Source: Acidobacteriota bacterium
Lineage (GTDB): Bacteria; Acidobacteriota; UBA6911; JACQTF01
DNA: 37,463 nt
Direction: 5' to 3'
Assembly: GCA_016210925.1 (NCBI GenBank)
Contig: JACQTF010000003.1
Span: 1-37,463 of the forward strand
Below the pieces are notes generated by a model that was not told the DNA's origin, searched no databases, and was given only the letters and a program-made list of their open reading frames with translations. The position numbers and the translations under genes are program-made. Below, piece by piece: positions 8,697 to 17,650 of the stretch (position 1 is its first letter; each line of letters opens with the position of its first letter).

Positions 8697-10511
8697 TCAG
8701 TGGGTGTGGGGCTGCGACTCGTCCTGAATGGTCGAGGTTCCCGCCCTCAGGGCGGCCTGCACTTCAAAAGCTCCCTCGACGACCACCTCATCGCCGGCAC
8801 TCAAGCCAGACAGGACTTCCACGTGGTCTCCACGGCGTTGCCCCAGTTGTACCTCGCTGGCCTCGTACGCCTGAGGAGAAGCGACGCGGTAAACAAAATT
8901 TTGACCGTTGCTTTGAAGGACTGCGCTCAAGGGAAGCAAGAAGACCTTTCGGGGCGATCCCTTCTGGATCGACACGTTGACCGCCATTCCGAGTTTGAGG
9001 CGTTCTCCCGGGTTCTGGACCTCGAAGATCACCTGCACGGTCCGGTCGTCCCGATGGACTTCGGCTCCCGTGGCCTGGAATGCGCCCGCCCACTCCAGGT
9101 CCGGATACGCAGGCGTCCGCACGGTTGCCTGCCGGGTCCCGATGACCTCCTCCAGATCTCGCTCGAAGACCCAGGCCTGCACCCAGACGCGGCTCAGGTC
9201 CACGATGGTGAATAACTTTTTGAACTCGTCGGTCAGGTTGACCTCTCCCGGTGTGAAATGGATGTCGGTGATGACGCCGGAGATGGGAGCTCCCACGGGG
9301 GTAAACCGCGGGTCCCGTCGCTGGACCGTCTGCTCCTGGGTCTGGCGCTGTCTGCTGGCCAGGTTGTGCTCTTCCACGGCACTCATGTAGAGCTTTTTGC
9401 GCCACTCGGCCCAGGACTGGTAGGCGGGATCTTTCTCCGTCAGGCGCAGGGCGCGCTGGTAATCCGCCAGCGTGCTCCGGGTGCGCTGGGCCGAACGGTC
9501 CAGGGCGTTTTGGATGTCCAGGGTCCGGTCGTCCAGGGGATACCGTTCCGCCTGGGACAACTCCAGGATGACCTGCACGAGCCGTTCCCCCTTTTGGACC
9601 CGGTCTCCCACGAAGAGGCGCTTGCCCACGTATTCGATCCTCCCCCACAGCGGGGCTACCACCTCGGTCTTGAGCTCGGGCTTGGCCTGGACGCGTCCGA
9701 GAACGGAGAGAGACAGCCGGAGCGACTCCGGTTTCACGCGAACGGTTCGGATTCCCACCAGTTCTCGAAGCTGAGGAGCCAGTGTCGTGCTGGATGCGGT
9801 CGACGGTGGACCCGGGGTCGATCCCTCCGCACTCCGGTGCTGAATCCAATGGGCCAGGCTCCAGGTGCCTACCAGGAACAGCGCGGCTGCGAGGACGTGT
9901 GAGAGGCCTCTCTTTTTCGAGGCCTTTCCAGTCGCAACGCGGAAGCCCGCCGTTACCAACCACGCCAGGGTCAGCAGTCCGGTCAGAACCTTCCACGTTC
10001 CGGCGGCGGTGTACGCCGGGGTGGCTGCCACCTGGACACTCCACGACGTTTCCAGGCCTGCTGGGGCGACCGGCACGCGGAGTTCGAACTCGCCCGGTTC
10101 GCGGAAGGTATAGTGGATCCCGAACCGGCCCGCCTCTCCCTCGCCGTGGGGATCCAACATCTCGACCACCTTCCCCGCTTTTTTCAGGACCGCCTTTCCC
10201 GGCGGTGGATTCCAGGGGACTTCATCTCCAAGGAGCGGATCGAACTCCGGCAGTTTCTCGACGACCACCCACTCCAGCTCCACGATCTGGTGGATCTTAG
10301 GTTGCGCTGGCTTTTGGGACCACGTGACCTGGTACTCCCGGCCCTGACCGGACAGCCGTTGGGTTGCCGTCCTGGCTTCCTGCCCGGCCGCCCCGGGGGA
10401 GTGTCCAACGTCGGCCCAAAGGGTCCCCAGGTGAAGCAGAGCCGTCAGCATTGCGGGCAAAATCTTCGGAAGCAAGGTTCGAGGGCGCATCTGGAATATT
10501 TCTCCCATCAC
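8697..10511 (-). CDS. HlyD/CusB-type efflux periplasmic adaptor with extra N-terminal domain and internal membrane segments
   Basis: C-terminal half: LWGRIEYVGKRLFVGDRVQKGERLVQV, APISGVITDIHFTPGEVNLTDEFKKLFTIVDLSRVWVQAWVFERDLEEV; hydrophobic segments WKVLTGLLTLAWLVTAGF and VLAAALFLVGTWSLAHW. Start overlaps the upstream adaptor stop. Confidence 0.8.
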   Translation of the reverse strand: MMGEIFQMRPRTLLPKILPAMLTALLHLGTLWADVGHSPGAAGQEARTATQRLSGQGREYQVTWSQKPAQPKIHQIVELEWVVVEKLPEFDPLLGDEVPWNPPPGKAVLKKAGKVVEMLDPHGEGEAGRFGIHYTFREPGEFELRVPVAPAGLETSWSVQVAATPAYTAAGTWKVLTGLLTLAWLVTAGFRVATGKASKKRGLSHVLAAALFLVGTWSLAHWIQHRSAEGSTPGPPSTASSTTLAPQLRELVGIRTVRVKPESLRLSLSVLGRVQAKPELKTEVVAPLWGRIEYVGKRLFVGDRVQKGERLVQVILELSQAERYPLDDRTLDIQNALDRSAQRTRSTLADYQRALRLTEKDPAYQSWAEWRKKLYMSAVEEHNLASRQRQTQEQTVQRRDPRFTPVGAPISGVITDIHFTPGEVNLTDEFKKLFTIVDLSRVWVQAWVFERDLEEVIGTRQATVRTPAYPDLEWAGAFQATGAEVHRDDRTVQVIFEVQNPGERLKLGMAVNVSIQKGSPRKVFLLPLSAVLQSNGQNFVYRVASPQAYEASEVQLGQRRGDHVEVLSGLSAGDEVVVEGAFEVQAALRAGTSTIQDESQPHTH

Positions 10512-11722
10512 TGGCCCGGCGTGACCGCCTGGGCATTGAGGAAGGCAGCCCGGAGTTCTCGCAGTTGCTCGACCGCCACCTGTTCCCCTTCCTGGACACC
10601 TGCGGTGACTTCCACCAGTTCCGTGGACTCCCGGCCCAGGCTGGCGCGCCGGCGCTCGAAGCCCCTGTCTGCTGCCCGAACAAACAGGTGGAAGGAACCC
10701 TCGTCTTCCAGGACGGCAGCCCGGGGGATGAGCAGGCCTTCAAATTTCCCACTCGTGTGGAGGTAGGCGTCCATCACCATTCCCAGGCGAAGGCGCTCCT
10801 GGGGATTGGCGACCTGGTAGATGGCGCGCAACCTCCTCTGCTGTGCGTCCACGGTCGCCTCGATGCTGCGCAGGCGCCCGACGAACGACTCGTCGGGAAA
10901 AGAAGCGGTGCGGAAATAAGCCTCATTTTGTCCCTGGATTTGGAGCAGGTCCTCCGGCCGGAGATACACCTGCACCCACAGGTCTGTCAGGCTCACGACG
11001 GTGAACAGGGGGTCCCCCTCGTAGGCCATCTGGCCCTGGTAGAAATTTGCCGACGAAAGTGTTCCGGCGATGGGCGTCACCAGAGGGCGGCGGACCGGCT
11101 GGCTCTTTTGAAGCTGCGTGTCCAGCAGGGCCAGACGGGAGGCCATCCCCTGGGACGCGGCCTGCGCCTCCTGGTATTCCGCCTCTTTGAGTTTCAGGTC
11201 GCGTTCAGCGATCAATCGGAGCTCGAAGAGCTTTTTTGCCCTTTCGAACTCCACCTCCGCCTGCGACAAGCGCCGCTTGGCCTCCAGCGCCTTCGACTGC
11301 ACATCCCACCGTTGGGGGAACAGGTGAACGTAATCGTGCACGATGTACTGATGTTCGATGACCGCCAGAGTTTGCCCATTCTTGACCTTCTGGCCCACTT
11401 GAGGAGCGGGGCCCTCAAAGAGGATCAGCCCGGGGGCGGGGGCGCGAATTTCCACCTTCCCTTCCGCAGTTGGCAACACCTCCCCCACAGCGTGAAGGGA
11501 AAGTGACACCTGGCCCCTGCGTGCTTCCACCGTCCGGACCTGGAAGTCCACTGCAAGGCTCTCCGCGGGCCTGACAACCGGGTCAGGCGAGGACGCCTTC
11601 GCCGTGTCGGCGGGGGCAGGCTGCGCGCGGTCCAGGACCCTCCAGAGCCCCACCAGTAAGATCGCACCCAGGGCTGCCGCAATCCACCAACGACCCCGCA
11701 GGAAATTCGCGTGTTGCACCAT
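10508..11722 (-). CDS. HlyD/CusB-type efflux periplasmic adaptor
   Basis: MVQHANFLRGRWWIAAALGAILLVGLWRVL N-anchor; VEIRAPAPGLILFEGPAPQVGQKVKNGQTLAVIEHQ; VTPIAGTLSSANFYQGQMAYEGDPLFTVVSLTDLWVQVYLRPEDL. Confidence 0.85.
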   Translation of the reverse strand: MVQHANFLRGRWWIAAALGAILLVGLWRVLDRAQPAPADTAKASSPDPVVRPAESLAVDFQVRTVEARRGQVSLSLHAVGEVLPTAEGKVEIRAPAPGLILFEGPAPQVGQKVKNGQTLAVIEHQYIVHDYVHLFPQRWDVQSKALEAKRRLSQAEVEFERAKKLFELRLIAERDLKLKEAEYQEAQAASQGMASRLALLDTQLQKSQPVRRPLVTPIAGTLSSANFYQGQMAYEGDPLFTVVSLTDLWVQVYLRPEDLLQIQGQNEAYFRTASFPDESFVGRLRSIEATVDAQQRRLRAIYQVANPQERLRLGMVMDAYLHTSGKFEGLLIPRAAVLEDEGSFHLFVRAADRGFERRRASLGRESTELVEVTAGVQEGEQVAVEQLRELRAAFLNAQAVTPGQ

Positions 11723-11860
11723 AGCTATCCTAGGCCATTTTACTCCAGAACCGGGGCCAGGGATCAATAATGGGTGTGACTCCTGCCGGGAGCAGTTGAA
11801 GTGGCTTCAGGGAAATAGCTTCGGATCGAGGGGGACGAGGAAGGACGGCGGCCTTCCAGG

Positions 11861-12592
11861 TTACTTCCAGAGGCCCAACTCGACCCCGACCGCGACGCCG
11901 GTTCGCTGCCGCGGCAGAGAACCGTTGTGGCGATATTCCGCCACGAAGTCCAGCCTCTTCCACAGGGGAGCTCGTAAGAGGGTCTCCGTGACCGTGACTA
12001 GGCGGCCCCTCACCACGTTTAGGTCCAGCCACCCTTCGATGGTGAGGCGAGCCGGCAAAGGGACCCGGTAAGACCAGCTCACCTGACCTCCATCTCCGTC
12101 CGTCTCCAGCGGATAGACCTTCAGGCTCACCACCATTCCCGGATCCACCCAGCGCATGGGCAAATCCCACAAGATCCCTGTCCGGAGCACCCCACCTCTT
12201 CCAGTGCCCTTATTGAATTCCACGGCGGGTCCCACGTTCCAGCGGATCTTCCTCCAGGCCCGCAGTTCGGTGAAATACCGGTCGGGCCACCCGACCAGTT
12301 CGCCCCGATGGGTATCCAGGTCCACAAACCCAAAAAAGTTCACCTCCCCGGGAAGAGGTCGGGCCGTCCCGATCCATTTGTAGCGTTGAAACTCTCGAGT
12401 GTCGAGAAAAACGCGGAGTCCCAACCGAACCTGAGGAAGACGAGGCGCGGCGACGAGGGCAGCCTTGGGGCTATTCACGGCTGGGCTTTGGGATGGAGCT
12501 TGTTCCGGGTGTCTCTCCTGGGCCAGCAAAGCGACAGGGAGACCACAGACGGCGAGTGTGAGCAGCAGGCAGCCGGCGAGCTTCTGATTCAT
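11861..12592 (-). CDS. Putative outer-membrane beta-barrel protein
   Basis: Signal peptide MNQKLAGCLLLTLAVCGLPVALLAQ; alternating amphipathic strands (LGLRVFLDTREFQRYKWIG, LDFVAEYRHNG, GVAVGVELGLWK). ATGA overlap with the upstream ligase stop. Confidence 0.55.
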   Translation of the reverse strand: MNQKLAGCLLLTLAVCGLPVALLAQERHPEQAPSQSPAVNSPKAALVAAPRLPQVRLGLRVFLDTREFQRYKWIGTARPLPGEVNFFGFVDLDTHRGELVGWPDRYFTELRAWRKIRWNVGPAVEFNKGTGRGGVLRTGILWDLPMRWVDPGMVVSLKVYPLETDGDGGQVSWSYRVPLPARLTIEGWLDLNVVRGRLVTVTETLLRAPLWKRLDFVAEYRHNGSLPRQRTGVAVGVELGLWK

Positions 12593-14079
12593 GAGCCTTG
12601 ATTCTCCTGTGCCTCCAGACGCAGGCTCTTGGGCAGGGCTGGTGGAGGCAGCGAAGTTCGAAATTCTACGAAACGAGGGCATTTGAACAAGGCGAGCTGC
12701 TGGCGGCAATGGGCGAGGATGTCCTGGGTCGTGACACTGCTCCCTTTTTTCAAGACGACCAGCGCCCGGATCTCCTGGCCCATCTCCAGATGGGGAACGC
12801 CCAGCACCCGCGCATCCCGCACCTGAGGATGAAGGCGCAGCACGCGTTCGATTTCCTCCGGTTGGATGCTGTAGCCCCCTCGCAAGATGAGGTGGTCTTT
12901 CCGGCCCAGGATGGTCACCGAACGATCCGCGTGGACTCTTGCCAGGTCCCGGGTCGCAAACCAACCGTTCCGGACCACTTGTCGTGTCCGTCGGGCATCC
13001 CGAAAGTAACCCTTCATCAGGCCCGGGCTCTTGATCCATAATTCGCCTGCCTCACCGGGAGGGCGAGGGTCTCCCTTCACGTCCACCACCCGAATCTGGG
13101 CCCCGTACACAGGCCTCCCATCGTGGGGGCACGGTTCTTCCAGGTCGTCCGCCGTGTAGGAGAGGGAACGAAACATCTCCGTGGAACCATAGCCTTTCAA
13201 GATTCGAATTCCAAACCGGGACTCGAAGGACGAGACAAGCTCCTCTCCGATCCGGGTCGCTCCGGAGACGCAAAAGCGCAACCTCCAACAGGCGGTCTGT
13301 TCCTTCTCCAGGGCCAGCAGCCGATGGAACATGGTGGAGACTCCCAGGAGAACGGTCACGCCTTGATCTCGCAGGTCCCGGGCCACTTCAGCGGCCTCGA
13401 AGCGCGGCCGCAGGAAAACCGAAGCACCCGCGTACAGAAACGACAACAAAGCTCCGTTGAGGCCGTAGGAATGGGACAAGGGGAGGACCGCCAGGGAGAC
13501 ATCCGACGGGGTGATCTTCAGGATCCCGTCGGCCCACGCCTGCGCGGCGAAATACAAATTCCAGTGGCTCAGCTCGATCCCCTTGGCCTGGCCTGTCGAA
13601 CCGGATGTGAAGAGGATGACGGCGGTGTCCTCGGCACCGGTGGTTTCCCAGTCGGCGTGTCCCGCGGTCTTCCCTGGGGCTTCGTCCGGTTCGTCCAATT
13701 CCTCCCATGCCACTGCGCGGAGCCGCGGGAGCAGTTGCACGGTATTCAGCAGGGCACGGGGCGCCACCCACAACGCTGGCCGGCACCTGGACAGAATGTC
13801 CTTGACTTCCCGGGGGTTCAGTTGAGGGTTCACGGGGACGGCGACCGCGCCCCGGCCGAGAATCCCGAAAAAAAGCAGGCAGAATTCCACCCCATTGGGC
13901 ATCCAAAAGCAGACCCGCTGCCCGGGCCGGACTCCCAGGCGCTTCAGCGCCTGGCCTACCCGGGTGCTCCCACGTTCCAGGGCGCCATACGTGAGCTCCT
14001 CTCGATGGGTGCGAAGGGCCACGCGGTGCGGGTCCCGCCGGGCACTTTCCGACAGAAGGAAAGCAAAATTGAGCGCCAT
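12589..14079 (-). CDS. AMP-dependent acyl-CoA synthetase/ligase
   Basis: AVILFTSGSTGQAKGIELSHWN (AMP-binding P-loop), GYGSTEM, VTILGRKDHLILRGGYSIQPEEIERVL. Confidence 0.95.
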   Translation of the reverse strand: MALNFAFLLSESARRDPHRVALRTHREELTYGALERGSTRVGQALKRLGVRPGQRVCFWMPNGVEFCLLFFGILGRGAVAVPVNPQLNPREVKDILSRCRPALWVAPRALLNTVQLLPRLRAVAWEELDEPDEAPGKTAGHADWETTGAEDTAVILFTSGSTGQAKGIELSHWNLYFAAQAWADGILKITPSDVSLAVLPLSHSYGLNGALLSFLYAGASVFLRPRFEAAEVARDLRDQGVTVLLGVSTMFHRLLALEKEQTACWRLRFCVSGATRIGEELVSSFESRFGIRILKGYGSTEMFRSLSYTADDLEEPCPHDGRPVYGAQIRVVDVKGDPRPPGEAGELWIKSPGLMKGYFRDARRTRQVVRNGWFATRDLARVHADRSVTILGRKDHLILRGGYSIQPEEIERVLRLHPQVRDARVLGVPHLEMGQEIRALVVLKKGSSVTTQDILAHCRQQLALFKCPRFVEFRTSLPPPALPKSLRLEAQENQGS

Positions 14080-14142
14080 GCTCTAATAAGAGTAGCTCCC
14101 GCCCCTGGGGGCATGCAAGCTGTGTCGCCCTCCAGGCCGGAC

Positions 14143-15486
14143 TCAGAGATAATCCTCCAGTTTTATTTTATCAAGGAGATCAGGCGGCACCCGGTGTCGG
14201 GGTGTGAACTGCTCCAGAGAGGGATGGGCCGTCGCGTCGATCCCGATCTTGGAAGTGACCCCGTCTTCCAGCGTGGACGGGTCCAGGTCGGAACCGCGCG
14301 CGTTGGGTAAGATCACCACGTCCCGATCCGGCTGGACGCGGGTGGCGAGAGCCCATCGCACCTGTCGGTCGTCGAAGACGTCAATGTCGTGGTCCACCAC
14401 CACCACCCACTTCAAATACAGTTCTGCGCCCAAAGCCGCCAGGATCGCGTTCACCCCCTGGCCCACAGCCCTCTTCTGAATACTGATGTAGGCCGTGAAG
14501 GGGGCGGGGATTCGAACCGCCGTGACGGAGGGGATCATGGCCTGGACGGCCCGGAACAGGTTGGCCTCCATGGGAATGCTGGAAAGCAGCAAATGGTCGG
14601 CGTGGCCCACCGCGATGTCTCGGAACACGGCGTCGCGCCGGTGGATGATGGCTTGGACCTGGAAGATTTCACGAGGGCGGGTCCCCAGAGCATAGCCGGT
14701 GAATTCTCCGAACGGGCCCTCTTCCTCCCGCACGTGGGGCAGGAGGACGCCTTCCAGGACGATTTCGGCGTGGGCCGGAACCCACAGGTCCAGGGTTTCG
14801 CAGCGCACCACCTCCAGGGGCTTTCCCAACAATGAGCCCATGATCTTCAGCTCGTCCTCCTGAATGGACCCGGTGTGGACGGCACCCAGTTCCACCGCCG
14901 GGTGCACGCCGATCACCAGAGCCACCTCCAACGGCTGGTTTCGTGATTCTGCGCGACGGTAGAACTCCCACAGGTGTTTTCCCGTGGTGAGGTGCAGGGA
15001 CCCTTTGTTGCGGCCTTTGATCATCATCCGGTTGAAACTGGCGTTGTTCAAGCCCGTGTCCGGGTCGCGGGCGATGGCTATGCCGGCGGTCACATAAGGC
15101 CCCGCGTCCTCCTGGTGGTGGACGATCTGGGGCAGATCCAGCAGGTTGACCTGTTCATCTCGCAGGATCACCTGCTTGACGGGTCCCGTGTCCACCCGGT
15201 GCGGCTCGACTCCCTCGTGGAGCACCTGGAGGTAGCGTTGCACCAGCCCCGCAGGGGTCGTTCGCATGGCTCGGGCCAGCCGCGTGCGTGAGGCGGTGAG
15301 GTTGCAGACCACCGGAAAAGAGGTTCCTTCCACCCGCTCGAAATAGAGCAAGGGACGGCGTCTCTGCTGTTCCAGCTTGGCCACCACGGCGGTGAGTTCG
15401 AAGCGCGGATGGACCGGCTTTCGGATCCGCACGAAGTCCGCTGGCGTCTCTGCCTGGAGTTCATCCATGAAGGCTCTCAGGTCCAT
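14143..15486 (-). CDS. UbiD-family decarboxylase (UbiD1)
   Basis: MDLRAFMDELQ...; NNASFNRMMIKG; EIVLEGVLLPHVREEEGPFGEFTGYALG; VVVVDHDIDVFDDRQVRWALATRVQPDRDVV. Confidence 0.92.
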   Translation of the reverse strand: MDLRAFMDELQAETPADFVRIRKPVHPRFELTAVVAKLEQQRRRPLLYFERVEGTSFPVVCNLTASRTRLARAMRTTPAGLVQRYLQVLHEGVEPHRVDTGPVKQVILRDEQVNLLDLPQIVHHQEDAGPYVTAGIAIARDPDTGLNNASFNRMMIKGRNKGSLHLTTGKHLWEFYRRAESRNQPLEVALVIGVHPAVELGAVHTGSIQEDELKIMGSLLGKPLEVVRCETLDLWVPAHAEIVLEGVLLPHVREEEGPFGEFTGYALGTRPREIFQVQAIIHRRDAVFRDIAVGHADHLLLSSIPMEANLFRAVQAMIPSVTAVRIPAPFTAYISIQKRAVGQGVNAILAALGAELYLKWVVVVDHDIDVFDDRQVRWALATRVQPDRDVVILPNARGSDLDPSTLEDGVTSKIGIDATAHPSLEQFTPRHRVPPDLLDKIKLEDYL

Positions 15487-15680
15487 CTGCAGTCCCTTTC
15501 CTTCCACGGTCTCTCCGGAGATGAACGGAGGTGCGTGCGGTGAGGTGGTAGTAACAGATCGGTGCTTTCGGTGTCAAGGGATTGTTGGGAAAAAGTGCTT
15601 TGACAGAGTTGGTCAACTATGGTAAGCAGAGGTCAGTTAAATGTCAGACCAAGCGTCGTGGGGGATGGAAGAGGAGGGAA

Positions 15681-15725
15681 GAGGGACAGACTACGGAAAA
15701 GGTCCTTTTCCGTAGTCTGTCCCTC
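15681..15725. repeat. Perfect 45-nt palindrome (22-nt arms, 1-nt centre), REP/mobile-element-like
   Basis: GAGGGACAGACTACGGAAAAGG-T-CCTTTTCCGTAGTCTGTCCCTC in the divergent UbiD1/UbiD2 intergenic region. Confidence 0.9.
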
Positions 15726-15826
15726 CCCGACGAGAAGTCCTTGATCTCCAGCCACGGGTACAATAAGCTTAAGGGTTTGGCCGACCAGCGGAGGGCGGAT
15801 CGAAAGATCCCGGGGGGAGTCTGACC

Positions 15827-17170
15827 TTGTATCGCGACTTGCGAGACTTTTTGCGGCGCCTGGAGGATCTGGGACAACTGCTTCGGGTAGCAGAGGAAGT
15901 GGATCCGCGCTACGAGGTCGCTGCCGGAATCCGGAAGACCAGCGATGTAAGCGGGCCGGCCTTGTTGTTCGAGAAGATCAAGGGATTTCCTGACTGGAAG
16001 ATCGCGGGCGGGATGTTCGCCACCCGTCGCCTCGTCGCCCTGGCTCTGGAAGTGGAGGAGAAAGACCTTCTCCAGCGCTACCTTACGCTGGAGGACAAGC
16101 GCCTCCCTCCGGTGGTGGTGAAGGACAGCCCGGCCAAAGAAGTGATCTGGAAGGGCGGGGAAGTCGATCTGTATCGCTTGCCCCTGGTCACCCACGCGGA
16201 GAAAGATGCCGGACCGTACATCACCATCGGGATCCAGGTGGGCAAGGATCCTCGCAACGGCGTCCGCAACGTGTCCATCCACCGGATGCTCCTCCTGGGA
16301 AAGAACCGGCTCTCGCTCTGGGCGCCGCCGGACCACCATCTGGGCAGGATGATCGCCATCGCGGAGGAGAAGAATCAGGGGTTGGAAGTGGCGACCGCCA
16401 TCGGGGTGGATCCCGCGGTCATCGTCGGCTCCCAGGCCAAGGTGCCCATGGGGGTGGACGAGTTTGAAGTGGCGGGAGGACTGCGGGGTGAGGGCGTTCC
16501 GCTGGTACGCTGCGAGACCATCGATGTGGAGGTGCCCGCCGGGTGCGAGATCATCATCGAGGGGGTGACACTGCCCGGCGAGCGGGTCCAGGATGGCCCT
16601 TTCGGAGAATACACCGGTTGTTACAGCACCAAGCAGGCGCCCGTCGTGGAGGTTCGTGCGATCACCATGCGCCGGGATCCCATCTACCAGACGGGCCTCA
16701 CCGGATTTCCCGTGACGGAGAACCATACCCTCGTCGAATATCCCAACATTGCGTTGGTCTACCGGGAGGTGAAAAAAATCGTACCGGAGGTTCGAGGCAT
16801 TTGTGTGACACCGGGCGGCACGTTCCGGCACCATGTGGTGGTCTCGATCAAAAAGCGCCATAATGAAGAGGCTCGAAACGTGATCCTCTGTTTGCTGGCC
16901 TCCGGGGTAGGGATCAAGCAGGTCATCGTGGTGGACGAAGATATCGATGTGGAAGACCCGTTGCAGGTGGAATGGGCGGTCAACACCCGCATGCAGCCCG
17001 ACCAGGACGTCATCGTCATCCCGCGCCTGGCCTGTTCCACCCTGGATCCCTCGGTACCGAAACCCCGGACCACCGCTGGCTGGGGCATCGACGCGACCAT
17101 GCCTCTGGGAGATCGGGAGCGGTTTGAGATGGTGCGGATCCCGGGGGTGGACAAAGTACGTTACCTGTGA
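15827..17170 (+). CDS. UbiD-family decarboxylase (UbiD2)
   Basis: YRDLRDFLRRLEDLGQLLRVAEEVDPRYEVAAGIR; RNVSIHRMLLLGKN; EIIIEGVTLPGERVQDGPFGEYTGCY; IVVDEDIDVEDPLQVEWAVNTRMQPDQDVIVI. TTG start. Confidence 0.92.
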   Translation: MYRDLRDFLRRLEDLGQLLRVAEEVDPRYEVAAGIRKTSDVSGPALLFEKIKGFPDWKIAGGMFATRRLVALALEVEEKDLLQRYLTLEDKRLPPVVVKDSPAKEVIWKGGEVDLYRLPLVTHAEKDAGPYITIGIQVGKDPRNGVRNVSIHRMLLLGKNRLSLWAPPDHHLGRMIAIAEEKNQGLEVATAIGVDPAVIVGSQAKVPMGVDEFEVAGGLRGEGVPLVRCETIDVEVPAGCEIIIEGVTLPGERVQDGPFGEYTGCYSTKQAPVVEVRAITMRRDPIYQTGLTGFPVTENHTLVEYPNIALVYREVKKIVPEVRGICVTPGGTFRHHVVVSIKKRHNEEARNVILCLLASGVGIKQVIVVDEDIDVEDPLQVEWAVNTRMQPDQDVIVIPRLACSTLDPSVPKPRTTAGWGIDATMPLGDRERFEMVRIPGVDKVRYL

Positions 17171-17200
17171 TGCTGGGCAGCCCGGGAAGGAACAGGGACG

Positions 17201-17650
17201 ATGAAGATTGAAGAGGTCTTTGTGGTGAAAGCGCCCATCCAGAAGGTTTGGGACTTCCTCTGGAACGTGGAGGAGATGGTCCAATGCGTTCCCGGGGTCG
17301 AGGGGGCAGAAATGCTGGACCCGGACAACTACCGGGTGCGCCTGAAGGTGAAGGTTGGCTTCATCAGTGCCAGCTTTGCGATCCACATGAAGGTGACCGA
17401 GAAGCATCCGCCGCGGTTTCTGCGTTCGGTCTGCACGGGGGAAGAAGACCGGAGGCTGAGCACGCTGAAGCAGAACAACGTCCTGGAGCTGCAGCCCCTG
17501 GCCGACGGTTCCACCCAGGTGACCCTGAAGGGCGAGGTCTCGCTGTTCGGCAAGTTGGGCACCTTGGGCGACAGCGTGGTGCGGGGAAAGGCGCGGAAGA
17601 TGATGGAAGAGTTCTCGAACAACGTCCGGACCAAGATTGAAGCGTCATGA
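17201..17650 (+). CDS. CoxG/SRPBCC-family protein
   Basis: MKIEEVFVVKAPIQKVWDFLWNVEEMVQCVPGVEGAEMLDPDNYRVRLKVKVGFISASF...; next to Mo-hydroxylase genes. Confidence 0.85.
   Translation: MKIEEVFVVKAPIQKVWDFLWNVEEMVQCVPGVEGAEMLDPDNYRVRLKVKVGFISASFAIHMKVTEKHPPRFLRSVCTGEEDRRLSTLKQNNVLELQPLADGSTQVTLKGEVSLFGKLGTLGDSVVRGKARKMMEEFSNNVRTKIEAS

Noticed and set aside
15644-17407. 587-aa minus-strand ORF
   Set aside because: Antisense shadow of UbiD2, which has clear family motifs; the ORF protein is His/Asp/Gly-rich low-complexity typical of reverse frames in high-GC DNA.
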